Below are positions 1-9,144 of a stretch of DNA of 17,500 nucleotides, piece after piece. The position numbers were made by a program, and so were the translations under genes. Origin of the DNA: Glandiceps talaboti (Eukaryota > Hemichordata > Enteropneusta > Spengelidae); the NCBI RefSeq assembly GCF_964340395.1, contig NC_135570.1, positions 16,642,822 through 16,660,321 on the forward strand. Direction: 5' to 3'. Within the stretch, counting starts at the first letter, position 1, and each line of letters opens with the position of its first letter. A model generated the notes under the pieces. It saw only the letters and a list, made by a program, of their open reading frames with translations. It was not told the origin of the DNA and made no database searches.

Positions 1-330
1 ACGATTACATCTTAAAATGTAAGCCAATTTCGCTATTAGTGACTCAATTCAGCTCTCAAATACAGACTTTACAATTGGTATAACTCAATTTCATAGGTCT
101 TATTGTGAAAGGTTGTGTATCATTCAACGGTGTACTTGAAAGTAGAACAGGTGTTCCTACACTAGTTGGCATCGGCATTTACACACACGTATTATATTTC
201 TCAGAGAAATAGAAAATTGTCCAAGAAATCTTGACTTAAGAAATAACATGTAATGTGGATAATGATAATAACGCGTAACTGAGTAACAGCGAAGAGGTTT
301 TTGGTAACTTTACTTACAAATTAATAATAA
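1..330. other. Unique AT-rich DNA, no feature seen
   Basis: Unique, AT-rich sequence without a convincing ORF, RNA gene or repeat on either strand. It leads directly into the (CATA)n array. Confidence 0.6.
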
Positions 331-435
331 TACATACATACATACATACATACATACATACATACATACATACATGCATACATACATACATACATACATA
401 CATACATACATACATACATACATACATACATACAT
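331..435. repeat. (CATA)n microsatellite
   Basis: About 26 tandem copies of the tetranucleotide TACA/CATA, nearly perfect. One interruption (TGCA in place of TACA, near 375) splits the array into two pure runs. The purity suggests recent slippage. Confidence 0.97.
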
Positions 436-1974
436 CAAAGGTTATTAGGCCTAAAAAATTGTTTGGTTCCGGTTACCCGCCCACACTTAGCTTTTCACTG
501 CCGACCCTAAACCTTTTGTTGCGTATTCGAGAAAAAAATAATACAATCGTAAAAATGTTGAAGTCTCACGAGAAATAGTGGATACGGAAACTGACATCAA
601 CTTAAAAAGACAAAATAAACCTGTTCTTCCAATCTGTACTGGCTGTACATCTGATGGGAAGAAAAAACACAGAGACCATTTGGAAAGCAATGGAAAACCG
701 GAACTAAATAAGTATAAAATAAAATAAAATATAAAATCCACCTACCCCACCTATTCTAAAATTGAACGTAATCAGAACCACACAATTTATTTTATTATGC
801 CTTATCGCCACTCTGTGATAAACGTTTCCGAAATTAACTATTTGCACTTTGTTTGTGATCAGGGATAATTTTTCATTCTTGATTAGACCATGGGCAACAA
901 CTCACGTTCTTTCTTAGTTCGACAGCTGGAGTTCGAACATTGTGAATGTAGGGAACAATGTACAAACAAGTGCATGAATTTGTATACCTTGAATTGTCAT
1001 GTATTAAAAATGTATGTCCTATCCTTCATTTAGTCTGTAAAACACTGTCTTCCTGAACTATCCCGAAGCATGGACAAGCTGCCACAGGCCTTCCTGAACA
1101 TTTCGTCGAGCAATGGGAATACCGTCAAGTTAAGGTTTCAGTTAACTTGCTAATCCAATAATGTTTAAGAAAACAGGTTGCTGATGGAAGGAAACGGGGT
1201 AAGAAATGCTGGTTAATTGAAACTATCACCTTCTACGTCACGGTGCTTGTTAAACAAAGCGTGACGAGTCATCTAAACTACAACGCCACCATTAAGGGTG
1301 TTAAATATTCGCTGACGATGTTGTCGGGTCATTGATAATTTCAAAAACACGCGAAGCTTAATTACGTTCCAATTTCACGTAAGCCGTCGCATTTAAACAA
1401 GTTTTATAATGGCTGAAGTGAAATAATGTGATGAATACGATGCATTGACAATGTGGAATGTATCACATTAAATAAACTAACAGACGTGCAATGAGTTCGG
1501 AATATGAATGATACGGTATATGCTTCCTTCAAGCCAACGACTGACTGAATGATGACAATCGACAAAACCAACACTCGTGTGTATGCATTTTAAGACATGG
1601 TCTGACGAGAGCAAGAAACCGAATGATCAGAAAGACGAACACGATCTTACGTTTTAAACAATAAATAAAATATAAATATGAACAAGTAAAGCAGAAACTT
1701 GTATATTCATATATGTTTGATTAAACACTGACATTTACAAGTCGACGTCGGACATTATTGACAAGGTGAGAATAAGATATAACTAGACTGGTGCTATGAT
1801 ATTACCTTTACATGCACTATGGGTTTATAACATAAACACATATGATAATCACATGCACAGTTGAAGTAATTTTCTAATTAAAATTCACTTAAATATTACT
1901 GCACAACCTTAAATTAGTTCAATATAGACGATACATATTGTTATTTATATAATTAGTCATATATTTGATATTAT
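436..1974. other. Unique intergenic or intronic DNA, no supported gene
   Basis: A long unique stretch. Open frames here are short or low-complexity; the minus-strand frame at 487-741 is hydrophobic (Phe/Leu-rich) and resembles no family. A 27-codon ATG frame at 1070-1153 lies in a locally less AT-rich patch (about 1050-1400), but no splice or family evidence supports it. That patch looks like ordinary single-copy DNA and could hold conserved non-coding sequence, which cannot be told from one genome. Confidence 0.5.
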
Positions 1975-1990
1975 ACATATATATATATAT
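1975..1990. repeat. Short (AT)n run
   Basis: A short perfect alternating AT run of about 8 dinucleotides. It lies about 30 bp before the C-homopolymer tract. Confidence 0.9.
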
Positions 1991-2019
1991 GGCTTACAAA
2001 CAATAGACACATAATTACG

Positions 2020-2039
2020 CCCCCCCGCCCCCCCCCCCC
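2020..2039. repeat. Poly-C tract with one G
   Basis: Nineteen C residues broken by a single G at 2027. The complementary strand is a G-run able in principle to form a G-quadruplex. It is one of three such tracts in the window (also 4231-4244 and 5347-5361). Confidence 0.95.
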
Positions 2040-2651
2040 AACCAAATGATACTGGTAGGAAGGATAATGAATAGAATAGTTTCCTTAAATTTCAAGTTGA
2101 TAGTAATACCTTGCATTCCCTGTGGGTGCAAGACACGTACATCAAACTTGATTTAATTCCTATGTATAAATGTATCAGTATTGTCTGTTTATGGTGAGTG
2201 ATTGCTTTCGTCTTGCAGCTTTCACCTCTAGGTCATAATTGTGGTCGGTAGATGGAGATTACTATTTGTGTACTAGCATCTTGACAAATTAAACTTTGAT
2301 GATATTTCATTCGCCGAAGAAGACTCTCGACCACCTATATACTTTAGGTCATGTGAAATAAAACCGGCATCACTCAAGACAGCTTGATTTGTTTTCTAGG
2401 GGCGGTTTGTGTGATTGGTTTACCGTATGTATTTGAGATCTCACCAGATTGCTGATATCGGTGAAACTATCCAATTCATGAAATGTGCAGGCAATATTGC
2501 CCAGTTCATGAAATGGTCATTCTAATGCAAATTAGAGTATACATTACAATATAAATTCAGCGAAATTAAATTTTGGGTACACGAGTTCTGAACAGAAGAT
2601 TGAACACTTTTTGGAAAACAAAGTAAATGGTGACAGGGGCTTTTGGAACCT
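2040..2651. other. Unique DNA with a 12-bp palindrome
   Basis: No gene is seen. At 2490-2501 there is a perfect 12-bp palindrome (GGCAATATTGCC), flanked on both sides by the direct repeat TTCATGAAATG. These small signals are near chance level for this length. Confidence 0.5.
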
Positions 2652-2662
2652 GAGCACTCCTT

Positions 2663-2741
<79 letters not shown>

Positions 2742-2777
2742 CTATCATTAACTGTTGGGGGATTGTGAGCACTCCTT

Positions 2778-2827
<50 letters not shown>

Positions 2828-2864
2828 ACTGTCATTAACTGTTGGGGGATTGTGAGCACTCCTT

Positions 2865-2937
<73 letters not shown>

Positions 2938-2961
2938 CTGTCATCCACTGTCGGGGATTGT
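2652..2961. repeat. Composite (CA)n plus spacer macrorepeat
   Basis: Three long (CA)n tracts (about 2664-2736, 2779-2825 and 2865-2932) alternate with a shared unique spacer of about 40 bp. The spacer contains TCATTAACTGTTGGGGGATT and ends in GAGCACTCCTTCC before each tract. A more diverged spacer closes the array (2933-2961, with CATCCACTGTCGGGG). The higher-order unit, spacer plus CA tract, was therefore duplicated as a block, and the CA tracts then changed length independently (roughly 73, 47 and 68 bp). Translations give only VCVC or THTH runs, so this is not coding. Confidence 0.93.
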
Positions 2962-3582
2962 AAATATTCAAAACGTCATACATGGACATTAATGAAAATA
3001 TTCATTCTTTTTACGATTCCATTCGAAGCACAATACAATAGGTATTGTTGTAGAAGTGAGTAATTGTACTATCATGCGAATACCTAGATATTGAAATTCA
3101 CACCTCGTGCACGAAATATCTAAAAATCATATATAAACGATATTCCTGTCTGAATCGAAGCAACACGGAATAGAACAGAAACATAAAATGATACTGGAAA
3201 GAAGCATTTGGATTGATTTTAGAATATTATATTTTTTTTAATTTAGCTAATGGACGAAGAGTTGACTGGATTACATTTGAAAAGAGCAATAAATGATGAC
3301 AAGGACTAAGGGACTATTTAGATCTAACAACACAAGTCCAAATAACATAGACACCGATTAATTATTAAAACGAATAAATTATAGAAATTTTTTTTCACTG
3401 ACTTATGGTCCGGGGTCACACGCGATTAGTTGTTTTGTCAACGATTTTTTTGTCCTCTTTGGCACGTCTACTCAAAAGTATTTTGTTGTTCATTCGGTTG
3501 GCATAGTTTCAGTTGTATTTAATCTACGGGAAATTGAGTATTATTATTAAACAGTTCCTTATTGCAATGCCGATGTACCAGT
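2962..3582. other. Unique AT-rich DNA, no feature seen
   Basis: AT-rich unique DNA with short T homopolymers (near 3230 and 3389). No ORF, RNA gene or repeat is supported. Confidence 0.5.
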
Positions 3583-3751
3583 ACGTTGACGTTGACGTAG
3601 ACGTAGACGTTGCCATTTGATTGTAGGCGTTGCCATTTGATTGTAGACGTTGCCATGTGATTGTAGACGTTGTCATGTGATTGTAGACGTTGTCATGTGA
3701 TTGTAGAAGTTGTCATGTGATTGTAGGCGTTGCCATTTGATTGTAGATGTT
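3583..3751. repeat. GACGTN hexamers grading into a 20-bp minisatellite
   Basis: The array starts with about five hexamers of the form GACGTT/GACGTA (3583-3612). It then passes into seven copies of a 20-bp unit, GACGTTGCCATTTGATTGTA, each starting with the same GACGTT (3606-3751). Unit variants are C/T in TTGCC/TTGTC, T/G in ATTTG/ATGTG, and AC/GC/AA/AT after the leading G. The unit is almost exactly two helical turns. No ORF runs through it. Confidence 0.93.
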
Positions 3752-4230
3752 GGGAGAGGGGCTTGTTGCATCTCACAGAAATCCTATCACCTATTATGCC
3801 ACTAGAACCTGGATTGAGATCTTTTAGGTGTATACCATGTGTAGTTATCAAAGTAACACTGGCTTAATGCTGACTTTTTTCATTTCCACATCTAAATTTC
3901 TTCTTTATACGAATTTTACTCTATTTGAACATTCAGTGATGAAATTTGTTTGCAACAATGTCATCGGATAGTTATTTGTCTAACGTCAATCTCAATATGT
4001 TACTTTGACTCAATATCATATCACTCAATATCAGTCGTACCACATTTCAATGTTATGTTTCAATGTTATCAATTTGTTACACATGCTTGTTTATGTGTTA
4101 TAGAAATTGGCTATTTCATGCTCTTGGAAAAGTCCATTTACACATTTCATGACTTTGGCAGCAAGATTACACATTTCATCAATGGGCAATATCACAGATT
4201 GGGTGTAACATACATATTAACGTTGCGATA
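3752..4230. other. Unique DNA; a 93-codon open frame judged spurious
   Basis: A plus-strand open frame (3950-4231) covers much of this stretch. Its product is rich in Ile, Ser, Tyr, Phe, Cys and His, follows the AT-rich composition and matches no family I know. The DNA contains small internal repeats (TTTCAATGTTAT twice near 4045-4070; ACACATTTCAT twice near 4140 and 4170). I treat it as non-coding. Confidence 0.5.
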
Positions 4231-4244
4231 GGGGGGGGGGGGGG
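4231..4244 (+). repeat. Poly-G tract (14 G)
   Basis: An uninterrupted run of 14 G about 30 bp outside the left end of the large inverted repeat. Potential G-quadruplex, and a likely sequencing-length error site. Confidence 0.95.
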
Positions 4245-4273
4245 TAACGGTACAAGTGTTCTCACAGTATTCC

Positions 4274-4909
4274 ACTGATGTATACTTACCCACCACTTGC
4301 CTTTGACGGAACTAAAATCTGGTACTAGGATATCACTTATTACGCTCTCTCACCTGTCAACGGGAGCATCGCTGAAAGGGCTCTTTTGTATGTACCAATA
4401 TCTACGCCATAATTGTACTCGAATATCATTGTACTGTGCACCCTCATCGACAACATAGGGCTAATCATTTGTTGACGTGCTACTGCGATGCTCCCTGTTA
4501 TCGAGATGCCCCAAGGCCATCACAGTAACACGTCACCGAATGATTAGCCCTATGTAATCGATGAGGGACCACAAGGATATTCGAGTACCCTTTTAGCAAT
4601 GCTCCCGAGGACCGGTGAGATAGTCTAATGACTTGTAAAGGATGCAATGACGTAATTTATTATACGTTTCAAACAAATGTACAGGAACTTTCTACAATGC
4701 AATCAGTAGTTATAAAATTGCCAGAACACAATTTGTGATGTCATACGATGTATGCATGGAAATTAACATGACTAGAACAGTAAATCGAAGTAAAGCTGAG
4801 ATAACGCTAATGTAACTGTAACGTAACTACAACATTGTCGACAGTCAAGATATCCTAGTACCAGGTTTTAGTTCAGTTAAATGCTAGTGATGGTTAAGTA
4901 TACAGCAGT
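4274..4909. mobile_element. Large imperfect inverted repeat, foldback/MITE-like element
   Basis: Both halves of this stretch are inverted copies of each other. The best pair is 4309-4334 with 4849-4874, which matches at 25 of 26 positions (core GATATCCTAGTACCAG on the right arm). Outward from it the arms stay similar for about 40 bp, to 4274 and 4909. Inner pairs are 4347-4380 with 4588-4621 (GGGAGCATCGC against GCAATGCTCCC) and 4415-4485 with 4523-4588 (AGGGCTAATCATT against AATGATTAGCCCT). The apex loop is about 4486-4522. The right arm has about 215 bp (roughly 4622-4848) with no partner on the left, so one arm has gained an insertion or the other a deletion. No ORF or clear target-site duplication was found. 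A foldback or MITE-type DNA transposon remnant is the likeliest reading; a simple inverted duplication is the alternative. Confidence 0.75.
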
Positions 4910-5808
4910 TAAAAAACAGAAAAAAATAAACATAGAAATCCACCTTGATTCTGGATCAAGTTGCGGATTGTGGGGTTACTATGTTACGAGGACAAATTGA
5001 TAAGCAACATACAGCAATGACTGGGAGAGGAAAGACTGATAAAAACATACATACTCACAGCTGAATATTATGTTTTATCGAAAATGGACCCAGAATTACA
5101 AAATATGCCCCTGTAGCTTGTTCTTACGTCACTGTAAAGTGTTCCTACGTCATTCAAAATGATCATGATTACTACGTAAACTATTAAATATTCATGGCGT
5201 AGCAAATCGGACAACCAAGGACTATAACTAAAAGATTGTGACGAGTGTGGTGGTGGGTATTTACAATTACCCTGTGGTCGGACAGCTGGTTATTTATGCG
5301 TTTTGCAAGTCTCGTGAATGTCGTGGGTCCAGAAAGAATGATCAGTGGGGGGGGGGGGGGGATTAATGTGATGGTCTTTTCAAATGTAAGCTTATTCAAT
5401 GTGGCTTTTTAATAATCAAACAACTTAACTTTACTGCGTTTTCCAACTTGAAGAAACAAAATAGACCAAGTCCGTGGTGTACTAATCAATCACAAAGAGT
5501 GATATTAATATCGTTGGCGACGACAAGACGAATGAACATAAATGTCTTAAAAGAGAAAACATATCGTTTATAGTCATTATTTTACAGGACTTTAAAACGG
5601 AAAGGTATTTTACAAGTATTTAATCAATTTTTCTGACGTATAGAAAGAAAAACTATGATAAGAAACAGCTACATTAATCATATTTAAGAGTATGTAAGTA
5701 ATTTGTCACAGATGACCTCATAACTGTTTTCTATACACGATTGGACTATGTATTCACAGATCAGTACATAGTTTGATGAATATCATCTTCGCACCCATTC
5801 AACAATCA

Positions 5809-5809
<1 letters not shown>
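4910..5809. other. Unique DNA, no gene, containing a poly-G tract
   Basis: AT-rich unique sequence. The minus-strand open frame at 5184-5399 crosses the G-run (giving a Pro run) and resembles no family. I see no RNA gene or transposon end. Confidence 0.5.
5347..5361 (+). repeat. Poly-G tract (15 G)
   Basis: Fifteen consecutive G residues in unique AT-rich DNA. Confidence 0.95.

Positions 5810-5863
<54 letters not shown>
5810..5863. repeat. (CA)n microsatellite
   Basis: A perfect CA dinucleotide tract of about 27 copies. Confidence 0.97.
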
Positions 5864-5866
<3 letters not shown>

Positions 5867-5962
5867 ATATATACAGATGTACATCAACATCTCCTGACGA
5901 GTGATTTACTCACGAAACAGGCTTGTAGAGACGAAAAACCCGACTTGATTTTCTTCTACCCT

Positions 5963-6091
<129 letters not shown>

Positions 6092-6324
6092 GTTTATTGG
6101 TTGTTGCCTTCTTGAGTCCAAATCCAAACGATTTTGTGTCTCGGAACACGAACAACGATCTTCAGTGATCTGCTATACTTCTCAGAAGAGCTTGCAGTAA
6201 TACCCCCACAGGAAAATACTAATTGCTAAAATGTACACATGTTTGCAGTACTAGTAGTTCGTATTCAGGGAACATGTATAATTGAAATGAGTGATTAAAG
6301 AATATACATAAACAGGACATTTTT
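6092..6324. other. Unique spacer before the pearl-like element
   Basis: Unique sequence with no supported feature. It separates the (AT)n tract from the hairpin that opens the next mobile element. Confidence 0.5.
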
Positions 6325-6348
6325 ACCTCCCGTAAGGGTACGGGAGGT
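6325..6348 (+). other. 5' hairpin of the element
   Basis: A perfect 10-bp stem with a 4-base loop, GC-rich in an AT-rich setting. Its left half plus loop (6326-6338) is the inverted partner of 7200-7212, and its right half is a direct copy of that 3' motif, so the 5' end carries the terminal motif in both orientations. Confidence 0.9.
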
Positions 6349-6372
6349 ATTAAAAGGGGAATGTTTGTCTAT

Positions 6373-6411
6373 GTGTGTGTGTGTATGTGTGTGTGTCTGT
6401 CTGTCTGTCTG
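6373..6411. repeat. (GT)n-(GTCT)n microsatellite in the element
   Basis: GT dinucleotides with one AT interruption, grading into about four TGTC/GTCT tetramers. Its position just behind the 5' end is typical of the microsatellite block of pearl/HINE elements. Confidence 0.9.
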
Positions 6412-6486
6412 ATTAGGTTTTGAGCCAGATCTGTTAATGTTTAATTAGAGAAATTTGCATATTGATGAAATCAACTAATTACACAA

Positions 6487-7073
6487 TATCTTAAGACTTC
6501 ATACTTCAATTTCAATATAATTTAGTATATTTGTTAAACATAACAATATACATTTGTCCTATAACATTCGTTGATGTATCTTACAGCGTTAATGAATAAT
6601 TTGCATAATTAATTATTTTTGGTAATTAGGCTATATCTTAAGAATACATGCTTCAAATTCAACATAATTTAGTACATACATTAACTATAAGAAAACACAT
6701 ATGTCCTATCAAGTTTGTTGATGCACCATACATTGTTAATGAATAATTTGCATAATGAATGATTTTCGGTCATTAGGCTATATCTTAAAAATACACACTT
6801 CAATTCCAATATAATTCAGTACACACGTTAACCATAACAATCGCATATGTCCTGTAAAGCTTGTTGGTGTACCTTTCAGTGTTAATGCATAATTTGCATA
6901 ATTAATGATTCTTGGTAATTAGGCTATATCTTATGACTGCATACTTCAATTTCAATACAATTCAGTACATACATTAACCATAACAAATTGTGTATGTCCT
7001 ATAAAGTTAGTTGATGTACCTTACAGTGTTAATGAATAATTTGCATAATTAATGATTTTCGGTAATTAGGCTA
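6487..7073 (+). repeat. Four tandem 147-bp core repeats
   Basis: The marker TATCTTA recurs at 6487, 6634, 6781, 6927 and 7074, giving periods of 147, 147, 146 and 147 bp. Each unit holds, in order, TATCTTA, a TTCAATTTCAATATAATT-like tract, a TATGTCCT-like block (absent or altered in the first unit), GTTAATGAATAA, the octamer ATTTGCAT and GGTAATTAGGCTA. Units differ by scattered substitutions, so the array is not recent. Partial units lie at both ends. Confidence 0.93.
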
Positions 7074-7231
7074 TATCTTAAGACTGCATTAAGCAGTATC
7101 ATACACTCTTACATACATTAACCTAAGAAAGCTTGTCCAAAAGAAGCCTGTTACCATAGTTTTTTTTAGTTTAATGAGTTATTTGCATAATTTGTGATTC
7201 CCTTACGGGAGGCATTCAGTTTAAATCTGGT

Positions 7232-7680
7232 AAGAATATACATCACTGTGCAATATCAGCCAAATCTGCATATTTTAGACCTAATTTGCATATCAGTAAT
7301 GTTATGACGTCATAAACATGTTTTCATCTACAGTACCCTGAAACGTCCCTCAAAATTTCAACCAAATCTGTCCAGTAGTTTTTTTAGTTCATTTTGTTTT
7401 ACCAAAAGACGTTTCAAAATAATTGACTGCATACATAAATCATAACAATGTGCACAGCGTCTAAGCAAATTTGTGACGTAGCTTTTAGTTTTGATGAGTC
7501 ATTTGCATAATTAACAATTGTCAGTAATTAAGGCTATATCTTAAAAATATACTTTTCTAATTCACTTAAATTTGGTATATAACTAATCACATATGTTCTG
7601 TTGCATTCCAAGAATTATTGTGTGAAGGAATGAAAACCCAAAGATTGTACCCTTTAGAAGACATTCAGTTTAAATCTGGT
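7232..7680 (+). mobile_element. Second, diverged 3' portion of the same element family
   Basis: After the first 3' end there is more family sequence: octamers ATTTGCAT at 7284 and 7501, a core marker GGCTATATCTTA ending at 7543, and a second copy of the 3' end (7650-7680) that shares CATTCAGTTTAAATCTGGT exactly with 7213-7231. No second 5' hairpin is seen. The block is either a truncated copy in tandem or an internal duplication. The 63-codon plus-strand frame across 7618-7809 is a by-product. Confidence 0.6.
7302..7315. promoter_or_regulatory. CRE-like palindrome TTATGACGTCATAA
   Basis: A perfect 14-bp palindrome around the consensus CRE core TGACGTCA, the binding site of CREB/ATF bZIP dimers. 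It lies inside the second element block. Activity is not shown by sequence alone, and the palindrome may simply be part of the element. Confidence 0.35.
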
Positions 7681-8528
7681 TTGCTCTGTGTCATTTTTAA
7701 CAATATTCCATGGCAAAGAAATTCATCGCACCTAAATATCACAAAGTGTACACATATCAAATGTGTAAGAAATGACGTGAGGAAAAGGAAGAATGAATGT
7801 CTCTCTTGAAATGTCGAATTACGGTAGATTAAAGGCAATGGCATGGGATATTCGTCACTTCAATGCAAACATGTAATGTGTGACTCAATGGCAAAAACGC
7901 AATTATCGCATACGGAATGCAACAGTTTTTGAAGGACTGAGAGTATTTTGCTTACAATAAAGATACAAATTAATGTCTAATTGTATTTGTGAACTCAGAA
8001 ATGTGTGTGCAAAGATAGGAGGGGGTCTACATTTTTCATGCATCAGTCATTTGAAAAACATCGGCCCGTCTCCTGGCTGACTGTCCAGTCCCTGGCGTAG
8101 TATAAAATTGTGTGGTTCCTCCACATCCGAAGATATTAGACTTAAATCATTGAGTTTGGACGACACAACCATTGTCAAAATAAACATGATATCAAACGAT
8201 GAAATAGATTTCGTTCATGAGTAAATTACAACGGTATTTTGTAAAGGTCACAGGGTCTATTATGAGGGGGTATATTCAGAGGGTGAGAAGAGGGGTTTAC
8301 ATGGCAATTCCATTTACTTGTGATTGTGTAGTTTTTGTTCTTGCGTGTGGTTGTATTATTTCATGACATGGGACGGCATATAGCTCCCCTGCCCCTTTCT
8401 TAATTTTGGTACTTACAAACATTTTGGTCCACGTACTACTTGAACTTTAAGCAGATGAAAAGAGGGAAGGTCTCAATAAAGAATATTTAGTGTTAATATT
8501 TTTCTCTAGCTCCCCTCATCAAAATAGT
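7681..8528. other. Unique DNA between mobile element and satellite
   Basis: AT-rich unique DNA with no convincing ORF, RNA gene or repeat on either strand. Confidence 0.5.
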
Positions 8529-8784
8529 ATGTTCATCGAGTGTTATATCAATTTAACAGTCAACATGATCTGTTCATCGAGTGTTATATCAATTTAAGTC
8601 AACATGGGATATTCGTCAAGTGTTCTGTCAATTTAACAGTCAACATGGTCTTTATCCGAGTGTTATGTAAATTTAACAGTCAACTTGGTCCACATCCGAG
8701 TGTTATATCAATTCAACAGTCAACATGGTCTTTCATCAATTCTTATGTCAATAGATCAGTCAACATGATTTTTTCAGAGCGAGT
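8529..8784 (+). repeat. 41-bp satellite, left fragment
   Basis: About six diverged copies of the 41-bp unit found again from 10191 onward. The unit contains GTTATGTCAATTTAACAGTC followed by AACATGGTCTATTCATCGAG. One copy lacks the ACAG segment (AATTTAAGTCAAC). Because 41 is not a multiple of 3 the reading frame changes every unit, so the open frame at 8540-8824 is not coding. The fragment is cut off by the LINE tail at 8785. Confidence 0.92.
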
Positions 8785-8829
8785 TATTTATTTATTTATT
8801 TCCGGGGATGACCTACCTGACTAGACCCA

Positions 8830-9144
8830 TTAACAGGCTTCAACAATAACATTATAGAAAACAAACACCAAAACATGGAATGTGGAACACAAATTAACAC
8901 CTAAAGTCTTTACACATGACATAGCACTAAAAATATCAATCGGTGAGTTATTAACACACTTCATGCTCCTAATTGAAGGCAAGTGTTCACTAATATTTAT
9001 GCGACTTCGTCTCTCCCTAAAAACAGTCTGATTCCGTAAAATCCGAGTTGGAGCATTGGAATCAAGCCTTGAAAAAAATATATAAGAACTATTATGTATA
9101 CTATTAGCACATTTATACAAAAACATTAAAGCCATTACTCTCAT
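8830..9144 (-). pseudogene. LINE C-terminal region fragment
   Basis: A 104-codon open stretch lying downstream of the reverse transcriptase in the same orientation and before the (TAAA)n tail. Its layout, LMxLYKC-like (MFLYKCANS) then a basic R-rich segment (RERRSRINISEHLPSIRS) and a late hydrophobic segment, matches the C-terminal tail that follows the polymerase in CR1/Jockey-type LINEs. It has no known catalytic motif. The assignment depends mainly on position. Confidence 0.6.

Larger units (their letters stand above)
6325..7231 (+). mobile_element. Non-autonomous pearl/HINE-like (Helentron-associated) element
   Basis: In order the element shows: a 5' hairpin (ACCTCCCGTA / TACGGGAGGT, 10-bp perfect stem, AGGG loop, 6325-6348); a GT then GTCT microsatellite (about 6373-6411); a tandem core of about four 147-bp units plus partial flanking units (about 6440-7110); and a 3' part with CCCTTACGGGAGG (7200-7212), the exact 13-bp inverse of 6326-6338. 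A further 19 bp (7213-7231) probably belongs to the 3' end because it recurs at 7662-7680. Subterminal inverted repeats, a tetranucleotide microsatellite and a tandem core are the known architecture of pearl, mini-me and HINE elements, which are mobilised in trans by Helentrons. There is no coding capacity. Assignment rests on structure only; another TIR-type DNA element with a satellite core is possible. Confidence 0.65.

Noticed and set aside
487-741. 84-codon hydrophobic minus-strand frame
   Set aside because: Phe/Leu/Tyr-rich product expected from A-rich sequence on the plus strand; no motif and no supporting signals.
2522-2989. Minus-strand frames of Cys-Val repeats, up to 155 codons
   Set aside because: They are translations of (CA)n tracts; length comes from the dinucleotide having no stop in that frame.
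3950-4231. 93-codon plus-strand frame
   Set aside because: Composition follows the AT-rich DNA, no motif or family is recognisable, and no splice or start context supports it.
8540-8824. 94-codon frame with repeating NLS/QHG peptides, and the similar frame at 10893-11105
   Set aside because: Both read through 41-bp satellite units, whose length changes frame every unit; the peptide resemblance is satellite resemblance.
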